NCBI RefSeq assembly: GCF_037975245.1
Contig: NC_092579.1
Span: 7,191,001-7,255,000 of the forward strand
Length of the DNA: 64,000 bases
DNA from: Apostichopus japonicus
Taxonomy: Eukaryota > Echinodermata > Holothuroidea > Aspidochirotida > Stichopodidae
Reading direction: 5' to 3'
Made by a program: the position numbers and the translations under genes. The notes beneath the pieces are model-generated. The model did not search any database. It saw only the letters and a program-made list of their open reading frames with translations, and was not told where the DNA came from. Below are positions 36,301 to 47,925 of this stretch, piece by piece (position 1 is the stretch's first letter; each line of letters begins with the position of its first letter).

Positions 36301-37692
36301 ATTTAACAAGTCTATCATTTCCATTATCCACTTGTCAAACACGGTATTTCCGGGAATATTAATTTGAAAAATTACAATGTATAAACTGTAGGTTGTTTAT
36401 TATACGATAACTCGTCCTGCTGTGAGGGTGCATGCTCCTGAAACTTACAAGTGTTATAGTATGTTACACATATGCTACTGTAATAATAATATAAAAAAAA
36501 GTCTAGCTGAATGAGTCTGCAACCCCGTGCCGGGGTGCATCACGGATTTATAGTCAGAAAGAAATGAAAAAAAAATTCAGTTTGTCTTTAGGTTAGAAAT
36601 TTGGACATAAAATAGTCACAATTTGCGGTGTCCCGTCTGGGAAATCGTAGCATCTACAAACCTAAAATTCCCTCGGTGAAGATTTCAAATCCCTTTACCC
36701 GGGTTTTTCTGCCCCCCCCCTCCCCTCACTTTTTGAACAGTGCTAGATGACCGCGAATATATATATTGTAAAGTTCGAATGCTCGTTATACGGTAGGAGG
36801 ACCATACATAGTGATCCTAATACCGCTATAGCACTTAACGAATATTTCATTGAGGAAGTATTCGCAACGAGCAAACAGTATTCCAACAAATTAAGCTTAC
36901 TTCATGATTTAGTCAACTCTTACAATGATACCATAAAATCAACGAAGTAGAATAAAACTTACAAGGATAAACTGTGAACGTATTTTAGTGTCCGATAAAA
37001 CTGTTACCAAATTGAAGTTTAAGTGACTGCTGATATGGATTCCACAAAACGTCCTGCTACGATGAAGGCCTTGTTGCTGTGATAACGCGACTAAGTTCAT
37101 ATCATGTATATATAGCTCAACCGCTGCAGTTGTCTGGTGTCAAACAGGTCACAATGTGTCCCGTTGGGATGACGGATATAACCTGTACACGGTATGGGAA
37201 GTTATAGCCCTGTGTTGTAAAACCGAAGAGGAAGTTCAGAAAATCTGGTAAAACGCAAACAAATGCGATCAAAGTTCTTACCACGTATATAATGCAAAGT
37301 TGAATTGGCTGATGTGCTTCAGTAGTTATGTATAGGCTAACTGCACGGGTAACGGTGACCTTCAATGCCTTGCACCCGAGCTCAGACTGTACGGTGGCTG
37401 TTACGAAATGCATTGACATGCGAAGCTACCCAAGCAAACGTTTCCTTGTTACTAAACACGAAACAGCAGCTTGGAAGATTACAGCAGAGAGGAGATGATT
37501 ATTATTATTATTATTGTATCTACTATATCCTGCATTTCTTTTTTTTTATAAATGATCTTGGCTCAAGATCATGTTCTTCCCAATAGAATTAATGCACGGT
37601 TCTGCACAACAGGTCTACTATAGACAAACTACAGTACTCTGTCGGAGCCAATCTGTCGGAGCCAAATACATACATACACACATAGGCCTACA
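33376..37692. other. Non-coding stretch upstream of the PH-domain gene
   Basis: It should contain the promoter and a 5'-UTR exon of the PH-domain gene, which I could not pin down. Otherwise AT-rich with C-tracts (35498-35510, 36712-36722), an AATAAT-rich tract (35845-35890) and an ATT microsatellite (37497-37516). No other exon supported. Confidence 0.4.
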
Positions 37693-38082
37693 TACATGCA
37701 CATAGGAGTAGGAGGCGGGGGGGCTGGGGGTTGCAGCCCCGACCAAAACTTTTTGTGAAAATTCGGGCAATATGCTGAGAATTTTTCGGGCACCTACTGA
37801 AAGAAAAATTATTTGCAATGTGTTTTTCAATGGTTAAACTGATATTATTATGATCATTAATATTGTAACGACTTGCCTAATAATTATAACCAATATAGAG
37901 GGGTAATAACACGGCAAATGATTGTATGTTATTGGCATGCGATGTTATAACCGATGCATGCCCATATGATATGCACATTAATATGCTGAACGCGCGCGGA
38001 AGGCGCGAAAAATTTGGGTTATATTTTTCGGGCAAGTCGAGACCCCCAAATCAAATTGGGCTCCTACGCCTATGTACATACA
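37693..38082. mobile_element. hAT-like MITE, 374 bp; uninterrupted relative of the 44-62 kb insertion host
   Basis: The element at 37701-38074 starts CATAGGAGTAGGAGGCGGG and ends TTGGGCTCCTACGCCTATG. The flanks TACATGCA and TACATACA match in 7 of 8 positions. Inside, AAATTCGGGCAATATGCTGA follows the left end, and GAACGCGCG with TTATATTTTTCGGGCAAGTC precedes the right end. Its left half matches 44047-44373 and its right half 62444-62546, so it shows what that locus looked like before interruption. Confidence 0.75.
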
Positions 38083-40080
38083 TACATGCATGTAAGGGAC
38101 TGACTCGGGGTGTTGAGGTGGGGGAAGGGGACGGGTTTGAGTGACAAAAGGGACGTTGTGGTGGGCAGTGTTGGGATAAATAAGTCACCGCATGCAATGT
38201 TTAAGCTTATATGTGTACGCAACCACGATACGTTGACGTCATTCATTGTTTACCAGAATGTTATTTTTACCCAGAATTCCATGTGCCATCACTCAAAAAA
38301 CAAAAAAAACGCACCGTGAATAAATTGTTGTGTCGATAAATAGAACAGTTAATTTACTTATTTACTTCTTTCCTGCAACATAAATGGAGTATGGCTACAA
38401 ATTCAACAGGAAGGGGTTTTGGGGAAGGGGAATGTGTTTGGTATAGGGGAAGGGGAGGGGAAGTGTGTGCAAGAGCCAGCTGGTTAAGCCCCTGAGGGAA
38501 AAAGTCACCAGGAATAAATTCTAAGATCAGTTTTCAATTTCTTACTTATGTTATGAAAATGCTAATAAAAAATTTACCTCACATTACTCAGGGTCCCTAA
38601 TATTTTTTACTGCGGGACCAGTAGCAGTAGCTCCTGAATCCAGCGCATCATCTCGTCAGGCCTAGGTCAAGGTGATATGGCGCCCACCAACAGTTTGGTC
38701 GATCATAGATTTTCCGTAAAGGAGCCACAAACCCAATTAACCGTCTCCATCAGGTAATTGTTATGAACAACAACCCCAGACAGCTAAGGAAAATGATATT
38801 CCATTCGGGAGATATTACAAACACACGGCTAAAGACTTAATCAAGTCTAAATATGACGTCATCGAGTCATATATGCTTAAATAGGCTGTTTATTTTCTGT
38901 AATGAAGATGGGGTTTTTTGGCAAATGGTGAAGCTAAGTTTATACATCACGATAACGATGGTATTGGTTTCAGTATCAACATTGTTAACATAATAAATGG
39001 AAAACTGGACAGGAAAAACAAATATAAAATAAAAGGTTTCAGAACTTAATGGCAATATGACATCACAGGTTTACAAAATGTCAGCCCCCAGATATAAGTA
39101 TATACGATATCTCTTTGGCACCTCCCAATAGACCACCATGGATCCGCTATCAACCCTCTCTAACCAGGGAGTTCCATAACAACTCCCTGTTCTAACGGTC
39201 CTGTTCTGGACGGGTGACAGTGTCGGTTCGTAAAATGATGTTTTCTTTTCCTTGGCCAATCTCTAAATTGACGATTTTGGATCGTGTTACGTCATAGTAA
39301 ACAGAATTTCCCCACGTCTTTGGTAACAGACTTTGCCCGGCTCTACGACGACAACTCAGCACAGCAGACACCGTGGTTGTTTATTAATTATTTAATATCC
39401 GCCTTATACAGAGATCATATGTATCTGTAATATGTATTAGATGGACTCCCTGGAGTGACTGTACAATTGCATCCTCCCCCAGCCACTCTTTGAAGATTCT
39501 CTCCGGAGGGATTCCTAATCCTCCGACCCCCCCCCCCCCACACACACCCCAGCATAATTTACCTACCAAATGGATATATATATATAATTATCTAAAATCG
39601 TTAGATTCTAGATGGAGACTTTGATCTATACTATTATTTTTGATGACATTCAGTGACAGTTTCTTGGCAATATAAGCAGTCCGTGTATGTGACATAGTTC
39701 GCTATTTATATTATGTTCGATCCTTTCCGTCTTGTACGGAAAGGAATGTATTTGTATCATTTGATTTTCAGAGAAATATATATTACAATGTACTCGCACA
39801 GTCGCACTCATGCTGTTGTACTCTTGCTGTTGTTGTTCAGTGTACTATGCAAGTCTTGTAAATACCAACGCTGAATGTGAAGAACCAAATGTTGTTTGTT
39901 GGAATGAGAGGACGAACGGAAGGGGAGCGGGTGGTGGGGTGGGGGGGGGGGTAGGGGGTATTGTCCATACAATGACTTCTTGTCTTTCCGTTCCGTTGTC
40001 TTGTTTTCTTTCCTTTCTATATAATATTCCAGAGACGTTCGAGCACACAACTCTCTTCGATCTAATTATCTCATATATTT
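38083..40080. other. Non-coding stretch
   Basis: No supported gene. A third CAGGGAG hairpin lies at 39165-39189, G-rich tracts at 38410-38460 and 39930-39960, and a C-tract at 39527-39539. Confidence 0.4.
39165..39189. repeat. Short hairpin repeat, copy 3 of 3
   Basis: CAGGGAGTT, a seven-base loop CCATAAC, then AACTCCCTG: a perfect 9-bp stem. It belongs to the set at 5455 and 29464, and shares the following TGTTC-type flank with the copy at 5455. Confidence 0.6.
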
Positions 40081-40131
40081 TCTCCTCCTCCTCCTCCTCC
40101 TCCTCCTCCTCCTCCTCCTCCTCCTCCTCCT
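40081..40131. repeat. (TCC)n microsatellite
   Basis: About 17 units of the trinucleotide. The polyserine frame across it is an artefact. Confidence 0.95.
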
Positions 40132-40679
40132 TGTTTTCTAGACATCTAGACTATCATTAGTTTGCCTCAGGTTCTTCAAGGCGTACATAATTGTCTCTAT
40201 CTTTCCTTTGCATTCTGCTAAGATTGAAGTAACTTGATTTGCATTAAAATTGAAAAGGTCATGTCAGTAAAGTGTAAGATATAACTCTCGGTGAAAGACA
40301 CTGGCATCCCACCCCTCCCTCTCCCCTTCCTTTCTCCTAGTAAGTTAATTGCAATCGGGACCTTTGGGTGCAAAGGTTGGGATGACGTCACTGGAAGTAA
40401 TGAAGAGGAACTATAGGTCAACGCATGGCTACATAATATGTTGCTTTTATTACCTTCTGCATCTCTGTGTGTTGGTACTAAATTATATTGGTATATATGA
40501 TGCAAATATCTATACCAAAAGAAAGAAACTATACTTTAGGGATTAAATGAGATGTCTGACTGAATGAGCTGTCTGTGGCTTAAATGTGGTGTTATTTTAT
40601 TCTAACTCCACGTATACTCATAAATAATTACGAATATGTATATAAAGGTCGCTCTTTTTGTTATAGTTATACACACACA

Positions 40680-40850
40680 TCATAATTATAACTTTATAAT
40701 ATATATATATATAGTTATATATATATATATAGTTATAGTTATAGTTATATATATAGTTAAATATAGTTATATAGTTTGAGTCATATACATAGTTATATAT
40801 AGTATATACAACTATACATATAGCTATATAAAGATAGATATAGTTTCTCA
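40680..40850. repeat. (TA/ATAGTT)n AT-rich satellite tract
   Basis: Irregular alternation of TATATA and ATAGTTATA units over about 170 bases, downstream of the K2P gene on its transcribed strand. Confidence 0.7.
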
Positions 40851-41047
40851 AGTAAATCCTTCATGGAGAACTTGGCGTAAATACATAAGCCTACATATAA
40901 CAAATAACCTTGATGAACCGGTAACTAGGTGATACTTCCATGCTGACAGTATAGTCCAACAGAACTACGTACTCTGAATCTAAGTTTACCATTCAAACGC
41001 CAGTCTGTATCAACTGTATCAAAGCATTCCTACCTCGACACTACGAA

Positions 41048-42691
41048 CTATGATGAATTTATACCGGCTTCTCTTTCGGTGCTAAACTTTGTTATCGACA
41101 ATGCATTGGATTTGATATTTGTAACAAGTTTAATAAACCTGGCCTGTAACAAGGTGATACACATTGACAAACAGCAGAGACCTACCAGTGTGTATATCAT
41201 ACAAGGAAACAGAGAGTTATTCTCGATATGTTTTATGGGATAAAAGTCGCCGAATCCAATCGTAGTCAGCGTGATAAATGTGAAATAAAACGCTTCTAGG
41301 TAACTCCATCCTTCAGAGAGCGAAAAACTTAAAGCACCAATGCACATGTAACTCACTATGAAAAGAATAATGACCGGGAAAGGGACGTTCCCATTGTCGT
41401 ACTCTTCTAATACGCTTGCCAAGTAACTCGGTTGTTTCTGAAGGATGATCCGCGATTCCCTTTTATTCACAGGAGACGTTGTAGATCCGTCGAATATCCC
41501 GTCGTCATTTCCTCCCTCCACGGCATTGTTATCACCTGCAGTGTCGCGATAAACCGCATGAGAGTCTTGGTGCACCGCGGTAGAATCACTAGACTCGGTG
41601 TCCCCGAACGACATGAAACCTGCCCGAGCCATCTTACCACGACACCTCAATCGGATAGATGAAGCGATGAAGGAGGCCAGTCGGGCGAGCAAGCCACCCA
41701 TATCGGCAAAGAGGAGAAAGGAAAGGGGTACCCCAATAGCGCTATAGATGACTACTGCAATCTTTCCCATTGTCGTCGCTGGAACCGATACACCGTATCC
41801 TGTATGAGAAAATATTTCAGAGTGTAACAATAACAGGCAAATTATTCAAGCATGCCATAACTTGAAAATTATCAAATTTAAACAAACCAATGTTATCTTT
41901 CCCACTGCTAAACTGATAAAGCCGTTAAACACGCAAAATAATTTGTGTCTGTCTTAGTGCTTACATTACGTTTACATTAGTAAACATATTCAGTCTCGAA
42001 ATAATGTTGATCCAACCTTAAGTATAGCATGATTTCAAAAGTAGTTCCTACTGAATAAGGTTTTACCTAATGGGGTCCCTGCAGTCACAATCACTCCGAA
42101 AAGTGTATAGGAAAGGTATAACATATCGTACGAAACTGTTCAAGGTATCCCATGGACCCCACCCCACTCTAATATCAGAAGTCGTTCAAATTGCAGTAAT
42201 GATTGATTATGTAATCCTAACGTGGTTATTAAATTTCTGAAATCACCAGGCTTCGACGTAATCTGTTCAATGCAATTTCTTGTTGTAAATATTTATCATA
42301 TAATAAACTCACCTATGGTTGTGATCGTGGTAAAACAGAACAGCAAGGACGAAGATATCGACCACTCATTGCCAGATTCCATTACATCATAGCGCCCTCC
42401 TTCCCAATCGGGATGGGTTACAGTATCCACTAGCTCCTGTAACAGAGTATCTAGTAGAGTCGCCTGCTCGGGTGCTGCCTCGGAGCAGTTCATGAGCAGT
42501 GTCTTGATCTCTTCACGTAAGGACTCTTCTCTATTGTCAAACTGAGCAACGGCCTTTTTTTCCGATGTGTTCTCCAGGAAGTGGAAGAGCAAGCTGCCTG
42601 CGAACAGGTAACTGAAGTAAAAGATGACCAGCGCCACATGAGGGACAGATAGCTTTAGAAGGGCCGTCGTCCTTGGAGATAAACAAGCCAT
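41048..42691 (-). CDS. Two-pore-domain potassium channel (K2P), 376 residues, two coding exons
   Basis: Exons 42691-42313 and 41799-41048 join to 1131 nt; the intron is GT-AG, phase 1. The protein is a K2P leak channel (four membrane helices, two pore loops per subunit, working as a dimer). M1 is about residues 15-38 (VALVIFYFSYLFAGSLLF), followed by a long extracellular cap of about 70 residues. Pore 1 is TTITTIGYG, formed exactly across the splice junction (ACA ACC ATA G|GA TAC GGT). M2 is about 138-160, then a disordered Ser/Asp-rich loop of about 75 residues. M3 is about 266-288, pore 2 is LTTIGFGDFYP (about 304-314), and M4 is about 324-346. GYG in pore 1 and GFG in pore 2 are intact. 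The long M2-M3 loop recalls TRESK/TWK-type channels, but I would not name a subfamily. The C-terminal tail is short and holds no obvious motif. Confidence 0.93.
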
Positions 42692-42770
42692 ATTTGTTCC
42701 GCAATCTACTTAGAATAAAAGGAAAAGAAAGGAAATACGTCAAGTCAACTTACATACAATGCTACCGTGA

Positions 42771-43060
42771 CCGGACAAATACCCCCCAGACAAATACCCC
42801 CCGGACGATTACCCCCCAGACAATAACCCCCCGGACGATTACCACCCGGACAGATACCCCCGGGACAAATACCATCCCGGACAATTACCCCCCAGGACAA
42901 CTACCACCCGGACAGAAACCCCCCGGACAATTACCCCCGAGGACAAAAACCCCCCGGACAAGTACCCACCCGGACAACTACCCCCTCGGACGAATACCCC
43001 CTAGACAATTACCCCCCCCCCCCGGATGAATAACCCCCGGACGAATATACCCCTGGACAT
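42771..43060. repeat. Minisatellite, 15-17 bp unit, CCCCGGACAAATACC-like
   Basis: About 17 degenerate copies alternating GGACAAATA, GGACGATTA and AGACAATTA with C-runs. The array starts about 80 bases upstream of the K2P start codon, so it probably lies in that gene's promoter or 5' UTR. Confidence 0.9.
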
Positions 43061-43368
43061 ATGCCGTTAACTTTAGGAGACGGATACAGCGACGGATACG
43101 CCCGTCTTTTTTCGAGTTTAGTTTCCCGCGGGCCTCAGCATATACACTGGTCCCTCGGGCAACTCCGAGAGCATATTTACAATTGGGTCAGGGTGACGGT
43201 TAAACTGGCACCACTAGGTCGTCGTGTGCCCTGGCCCTTATAACCTCCTCCCGACTTTTAAAAAGATTCGAGCTTTTCATATATAAGCCCCCAAAACTCC
43301 TGGATAGGGTTTGACAATGGACCGAGGCCCGGGGGTTGGGTTGGGAATTGCTCACTGCTGGTAGTAAC

Positions 43369-43700
43369 CAGGGGCGTATCCAGGATTTTCTAACCGGGGG
43401 GGCGCGAATTACTATCTAAGCGGAGCGCCACCATCGGTTGGCGCGGAGCGTAAAAGAAAATTTCAGGTTTTGATACCCCCTAGATCACCGGAAATGGCAC
43501 TTCTCGGGCTTGAAAATGAGCAACCAGATGTACACTTTTGCCTGAGAACCAAGTATTTCCCAATATTTTTTTTTCCATCCATAACCTTTTTGAAGATTGT
43601 AACCAGTCACACATCATGTTCGACCTCATTGCATGTCCTGTTGATCATTGCTTTTGTAGGTGATTCTACGTCACGGCCCACAATATCCGAAAGCCCCACT
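43369..43700 (+). mobile_element. hAT-family fragment (same family as 5714-7066)
   Basis: It begins with the hAT-like end CAGGGGCGTATCCAGG. It then shows the family block CTATCTAAGCGGAGCGCCAC and, after it, GGAAATGGCACTTCTCGGGC, which corresponds to the inverse strand of 6925-7015. The right end is not recognisable, so the boundary at 43700 is approximate. Confidence 0.6.
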
Positions 43701-44038
43701 TTTCAAAGTTTAAAGCCCATTATTTGTTCAGAATTTGAAAATTCACATTTCTCGTGAAGAAAATCATATCAAAACATATACATAATGTTGCACAAAATTC
43801 AATCTATGGATAACCAATATAGAAAAACCTCCTTCAACCCCTAACAGACCGGTCAAAATTGCTACGAGTAGAGGGAAGTATGATGAAGAATGTTGGTCAG
43901 GAAGTTTTCGAAAATTCAGACACAGTTAATTTATTGGTGTACAAATATTACAACCTCTTATAACGGCAATTATAAAACTTCGTTGAAGGAAATGAAAAAT
44001 AGCAGATATTTCCGATATCAGATATTTCGAAACCGAAC

Positions 44039-44373
44039 ACTACACACATAGGCGTAGGAGGCGGGGCTGCAGCCCCCCCCCCCCAACCAAACTTGTTCCC
44101 CTGAAAATTCGGGCAATATGCTGAGAATAAATGAATAGTTTAAAAATGATCTCCTTGGTAATTAAAATAAAGTTCTAGGCTTGGCAGACTAATTCGCCAT
44201 TACTACTGTAAAAGAGAGTTTTGACATAATTGGACCTGCATGCTTTTTCTCCATCTACATAAGACATTTCGTTGTTTACATTAGCATCCTGCGGATGACT
44301 GCGCAACTTTCACGGACCGTACGGTACACGATGCCATGCGATGTAATGACCTATGCTTGCTTATATGATATTG
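44039..44373 (+). mobile_element. Left part of a hAT-like MITE, interrupted; target duplication ACTACACA
   Basis: CATAGGCGTAGGAGGCGGGG starts at 44047, preceded by ACTACACA (44039-44046). The following AAATTCGGGCAATATGCTGA and the phrase around CATGCGATGT...ATATGATAT match the complete MITE at 37701-38074. The match stops at TATTG (44369-44373), where the (TATG)n tract begins. The other part of the element is at 62439-62546. Confidence 0.75.
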
Positions 44374-44601
44374 TATGTATGTATGTATGTATGTATGTGT
44401 GTATGTATGTATGTATGTATGTATGTATGTATGTATGTATGTATGTATGTATGTATGTATGTATGTATGTATGTATGTATGTATGTATGTATGTATGTAT
44501 GTATGTATGTATGTATGTATGTATGTATGTATGTATGTATGTATGTATGTATGTATGTATGTATGTATGTATGTATGTATGTATGTATGTATGTATGTAT
44601 G
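44374..44601. repeat. (TATG)n microsatellite, left half of a split SINE tail
   Basis: About 57 tetramers with one TGTG variant near 44397. It has the same strand orientation as the (TATG)n at 62048-62210. I interpret both as one SINE tail separated by a 17.4-kb insertion. Coding frames across it are artefacts. Confidence 0.95.
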
Positions 44602-44930
44602 ATTAAGTGCCTTATGGAGACAAATTTGAGCATACAACTATCCTTATGGCGACACAAATCCTTGTGGAGACAAAAAGTAGGTCTCCACAAGAAATAGTTT
44701 TCCCGCTAACTTCTCAGACCACCACAAACCTACTGGAGACGTTTGAGAAAGGTCACCATAGGGATACCCTTGTGGAGACCATCATAGGTATGCAGACGAT
44801 GTATACAAACAAAAACAAATGTAATGTAAGTGCTAGGGCGCCCTCATTTCTTAAGCCTCCACAAGGCTGTTTAAAATACTGCACAGTGAACTGTGAGTTG
44901 GAGTCTCCACATGGTCAGTTATACCGCCCT
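44602..44930 (+). repeat. Left subterminal array of GTGGAGAC/GTCTCCAC motifs
   Basis: At least seven occurrences of GGAGAC, GTCTCC or a one-base variant in 330 bases, in both orientations but with the outer copies all reading GGAGAC. Typical partners are CCTTGTGGAGAC and GTCTCCACAAG. These are likely recombinase or transposase binding sites if the block is mobile. Confidence 0.55.
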
Positions 44931-45885
44931 TGAATACTGACCACAAAATGAGGAAGAGAGAAATGGTCAAGATAGCTATCACCAAAGTGAGTACAATGTT
45001 TAAGCCTTTTTTTGTACCATTTAAAGTTGCACCATTTTTGAAAGTTTAGTTTCGGAATTTTATATCATTCTGCAAGGCCGAACAACATGACTATACAGTC
45101 AGTTATATTAAGTAGTAAGTACCAGTTCTGCGAAGGCTACAACAGTTCCACAGGATCTTGGATTGAAAAAAAAAGACCTAGCCTACTGTATTCTTCCCTT
45201 GATTAAACCAGGAACAACAGCATTGCATTGTTATTTATGCCCAAAGCTATATTTGCATGTCGAGGGTGGGAGGAGGGGGGGGGGGGGGTCTTTCATGTGT
45301 AACATTATTCCACTTATTTCTGTGCTAACTACATGCATTGTAATTTGTATGTGTCTCGATTGGCTTTGGACATAATCTGATTCGCTCTTTAACAACTGTT
45401 CAGGTTAGATAAATTTAAAATATCAAAGAGTGTTTGACAAAGCCATGTCAACACATTAATAACTTCAATGGAATTGAGCAGAAATAAAGACTCAATACTA
45501 GACCATTCTTTTTTATGTTTTTTTATTAACTGCAGATCACAAGTTTCAATTATTTTTTGAATTTGTATCAAGTCATTTTCTTTTTCTTTTCAGCCTTTCT
45601 TGCCCCATCCTACAGTATTAGCTGCATTCTCCAGAGGGATTACCCTGTCAAAGTAAACCAAAATACTTATTCGTGAAAGATTGCAAAAGATGCATTAAAC
45701 AACTTGTATTACAAACATTGTTGGGAATAACTTAGCATGTTAATGAGGAGGAGAACTTCGGTTAAAGCAAGTCGCATGTTAAAACAGACACTATGAGGCT
45801 GTTTGAACATTACAATCAGATATTTGATAGTGTGTGTTAACATACAGTGGCCAAATACTGTATTCATTACTTCCTACTTACACAG

Positions 45886-47382
45886 TTAGGGTACATGTAG
45901 AATGCTCCAAACCAAATACCCAAGACTAAAAAGAAAAGTGAAGAGGAGAGTTCCAAGTACAACAGCGATAATTGCAACATGTTTTGCATCTCTTGGTTCT
46001 GTGACTTGCACCAACGAAATTGTGCGCCTCACTGGATTCACTGGATTCATTCTTGCTGTTGGAATGGACTAAGGAGATAAAGTATATAACAAAATGCTGA
46101 AGTTCATTACTCGTTGGGAAAAGAGATTTTTTTACCAGGGGCTAATGTGAGTTTGTACATATGAACATTCCAGATTGAAAATTGTGTATCCGACATTCAA
46201 GAGTTTGCTTTCTGTATAAGAGAGTAACTTCCCATTGGACTTGTGAATGCAAACTGTGGGAAAAGAAGATGGTAGGGTGACAGATGCAACATGTTAGGGG
46301 CTTGCTGTTTCAGCACTTATTGATGAACTGTTAGAACACATCAGATGATTAGTGATTTGGTAAGCAAGCTATCCAATAACTGAAAATATTTAATTCCTTT
46401 TGTTAATAACATGTGAAAACTATATGAAGGGCACATAGCAGTATAGCACAATTATTGTGAAACTTTGTTCAGGCTTGCAACCACTTGGTTTTGGAATTTG
46501 GGTTTGGAGGTAAATGTTTTACTTCAGTGATCAGTTCTTGTGTGTGTGTGTGTGTGTGTGTGCAGTTTAAGGATGGTTTACCGGTTATCCGAGTAAAATA
46601 TTTGACTGGTTATAATTTGATGTAAATATGAAACTGCACATATACCTACTGCATGTACAGGCCTTTGAGCCACTACGGTTTGTGAGCATTTAGCTTTGTG
46701 AGATGCACACATGATTGTTTATACTTCTTTGCCTCAAATGCAGTTCAGTATTAATTACATAGGTATTTTTATTTAACATGGGATTTAAGAATGCAAACAA
46801 TTTGTAATATTTGGTATAATTAAGTGGCATTATTGTGAAACAAGATAAATAAGATTACAAGTTAGGTAGAGTTTCTCTTTAAATCTTCAAATATAAAACA
46901 CTACCATTACTATTGTTATGGGTTGTGCCTTTAGAAGACATTCTATGTAGTCTTAGAAGAGGTAGGGTGAGAGGGAAGATAACGGTCATGAGCTGAAATA
47001 AAGAATTATCACACATATTTTGCACCTTCCTTGTAAAGTTCTTTCTTCTTTTATTAAAACCTGTGGTCCTACACTCTGCAGCTGTACACTAAGGCCTATA
47101 TAGTCTTCTATGCCTTTCAGTAATCTTGCACATAACCAGAAAATGATAGGCCAGCCACTATACCTAAATGTTATTATTTGGGCAAAACAGCTAGTTCACT
47201 TGGCGCATATAGTATTACTCAACAAAAATATCTCACTAAACCTACCTTCCAAGTCTTTAAAATGTGTACTATCTTAATTGATGAGCCAAATGTAGCATGA
47301 GAGCCGTCTGGAGACATGTATTTGGCCTGTTTAGTGCACAAGCCTCCACAAGACTGGTCTGTATAGAGTGTTGAATACACTA
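45886..47382 (-). CDS. Last two exons of an unidentified single-pass membrane protein gene
   Basis: Exon 47382-47246 (entry phase 1, good acceptor TATACAG, donor AAG|GTAGGT) joins in phase 0 to the terminal exon 46068-45886 (acceptor TCTCCTTAG, stop TAA). The first gives a Cys-containing segment with STLYTDQSCGGLCTKQAKYM and HATFGSSIKIVHILKTWK. The second gives a basic stretch NPVRRTISLVQVTEPRDAKH, then one hydrophobic helix of about 24 residues (VAIIAVVLGTLLFTFLFSLGYLVW) and a four- to five-residue tail. This looks like a C-terminally anchored membrane protein with a disulphide-bearing domain. The family is unknown. Upstream exons should lie at 47.7-48.7 kb. The gene is divergent from the SET/recombinase gene, and both lie in the candidate mobile block. 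Confidence 0.45.
46541..46562. repeat. (TG)n microsatellite
   Basis: Eleven TG units. Confidence 0.9.
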
Positions 47383-47694
47383 CTGTATATGTACAGCACA
47401 CAGGTCATTATAATTACTCTGAGTGGCAAAGTGCATGGGGAATCCCCTTTTTTGTGGACAATAATCTGAGAGGGCAATTAAGGGCAGTGGATATGTGAGA
47501 ATAACACTTTTTTCTTTAATGCTTTCTTTTGATGGACTGCTGATATTCAAGAGAAAGAAAAAACAATTGCAACAAACAAGCACTTAGCATATAGTGAAAA
47601 GTTAAGCCTTTATCAGTTTTGCAATTTGCCCCAAATGTGGTACCACCTTTGCAAGAGTTATCCTGCAACTTTACCTCAATTGTTAGCCATGCCA

Positions 47695-47925
47695 ATCCCA
47701 AAATTTCCAATTTTTAAAAGTGAAGGTTACTCCTTGAGTGTCTCCATTTGGCTTGTAAACATATGGGCAACATCTGGCAGATGTAGCCAATAAATTACTT
47801 TTATTCCATTTAATTTCCTCCTCAGTCATATATGGCTCTCCCTGTCCTCTGGCCACAGTTTCAATCTTGTCATACCATGTAGGCCTGTGCATGGACAATC
47901 TGAACCCCCCCCCCCCCACCCTTAA
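47695..47925 (-). CDS. Probable upstream exon of the minus-strand membrane-protein gene
   Basis: After a pyrimidine-rich stretch and TTTAAG, a 15-base G run leads into an open frame with clear protein character: SMHRPTWYDKIETVARGQGE, YMTEEEIKWNKSN and SARCCPYVYKPNGDTQGVTF. The frame ends at a stop near 47683 with no donor in the needed phase. The G run could hide a length error. A further short exon at about 48028-47962, with acceptor TTACAG and donor GTAAGG, may precede it. I could not close the phases, so only the protein-like frame is claimed. Confidence 0.3.

Noticed and set aside
39810-40160. 116-codon frame ending in polyserine
   Set aside because: The serine run is the (TCC)n microsatellite and the rest overlaps frames on the other strand. 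No coding character.
42673-43029. Proline/threonine-rich 118-codon frame
   Set aside because: Translation of the C-rich minisatellite upstream of the K2P gene.
44281-44697. Long frames of repeated MYVC/THTYI across the (TATG)n tract
   Set aside because: Same artefact; the tract is a SINE tail.
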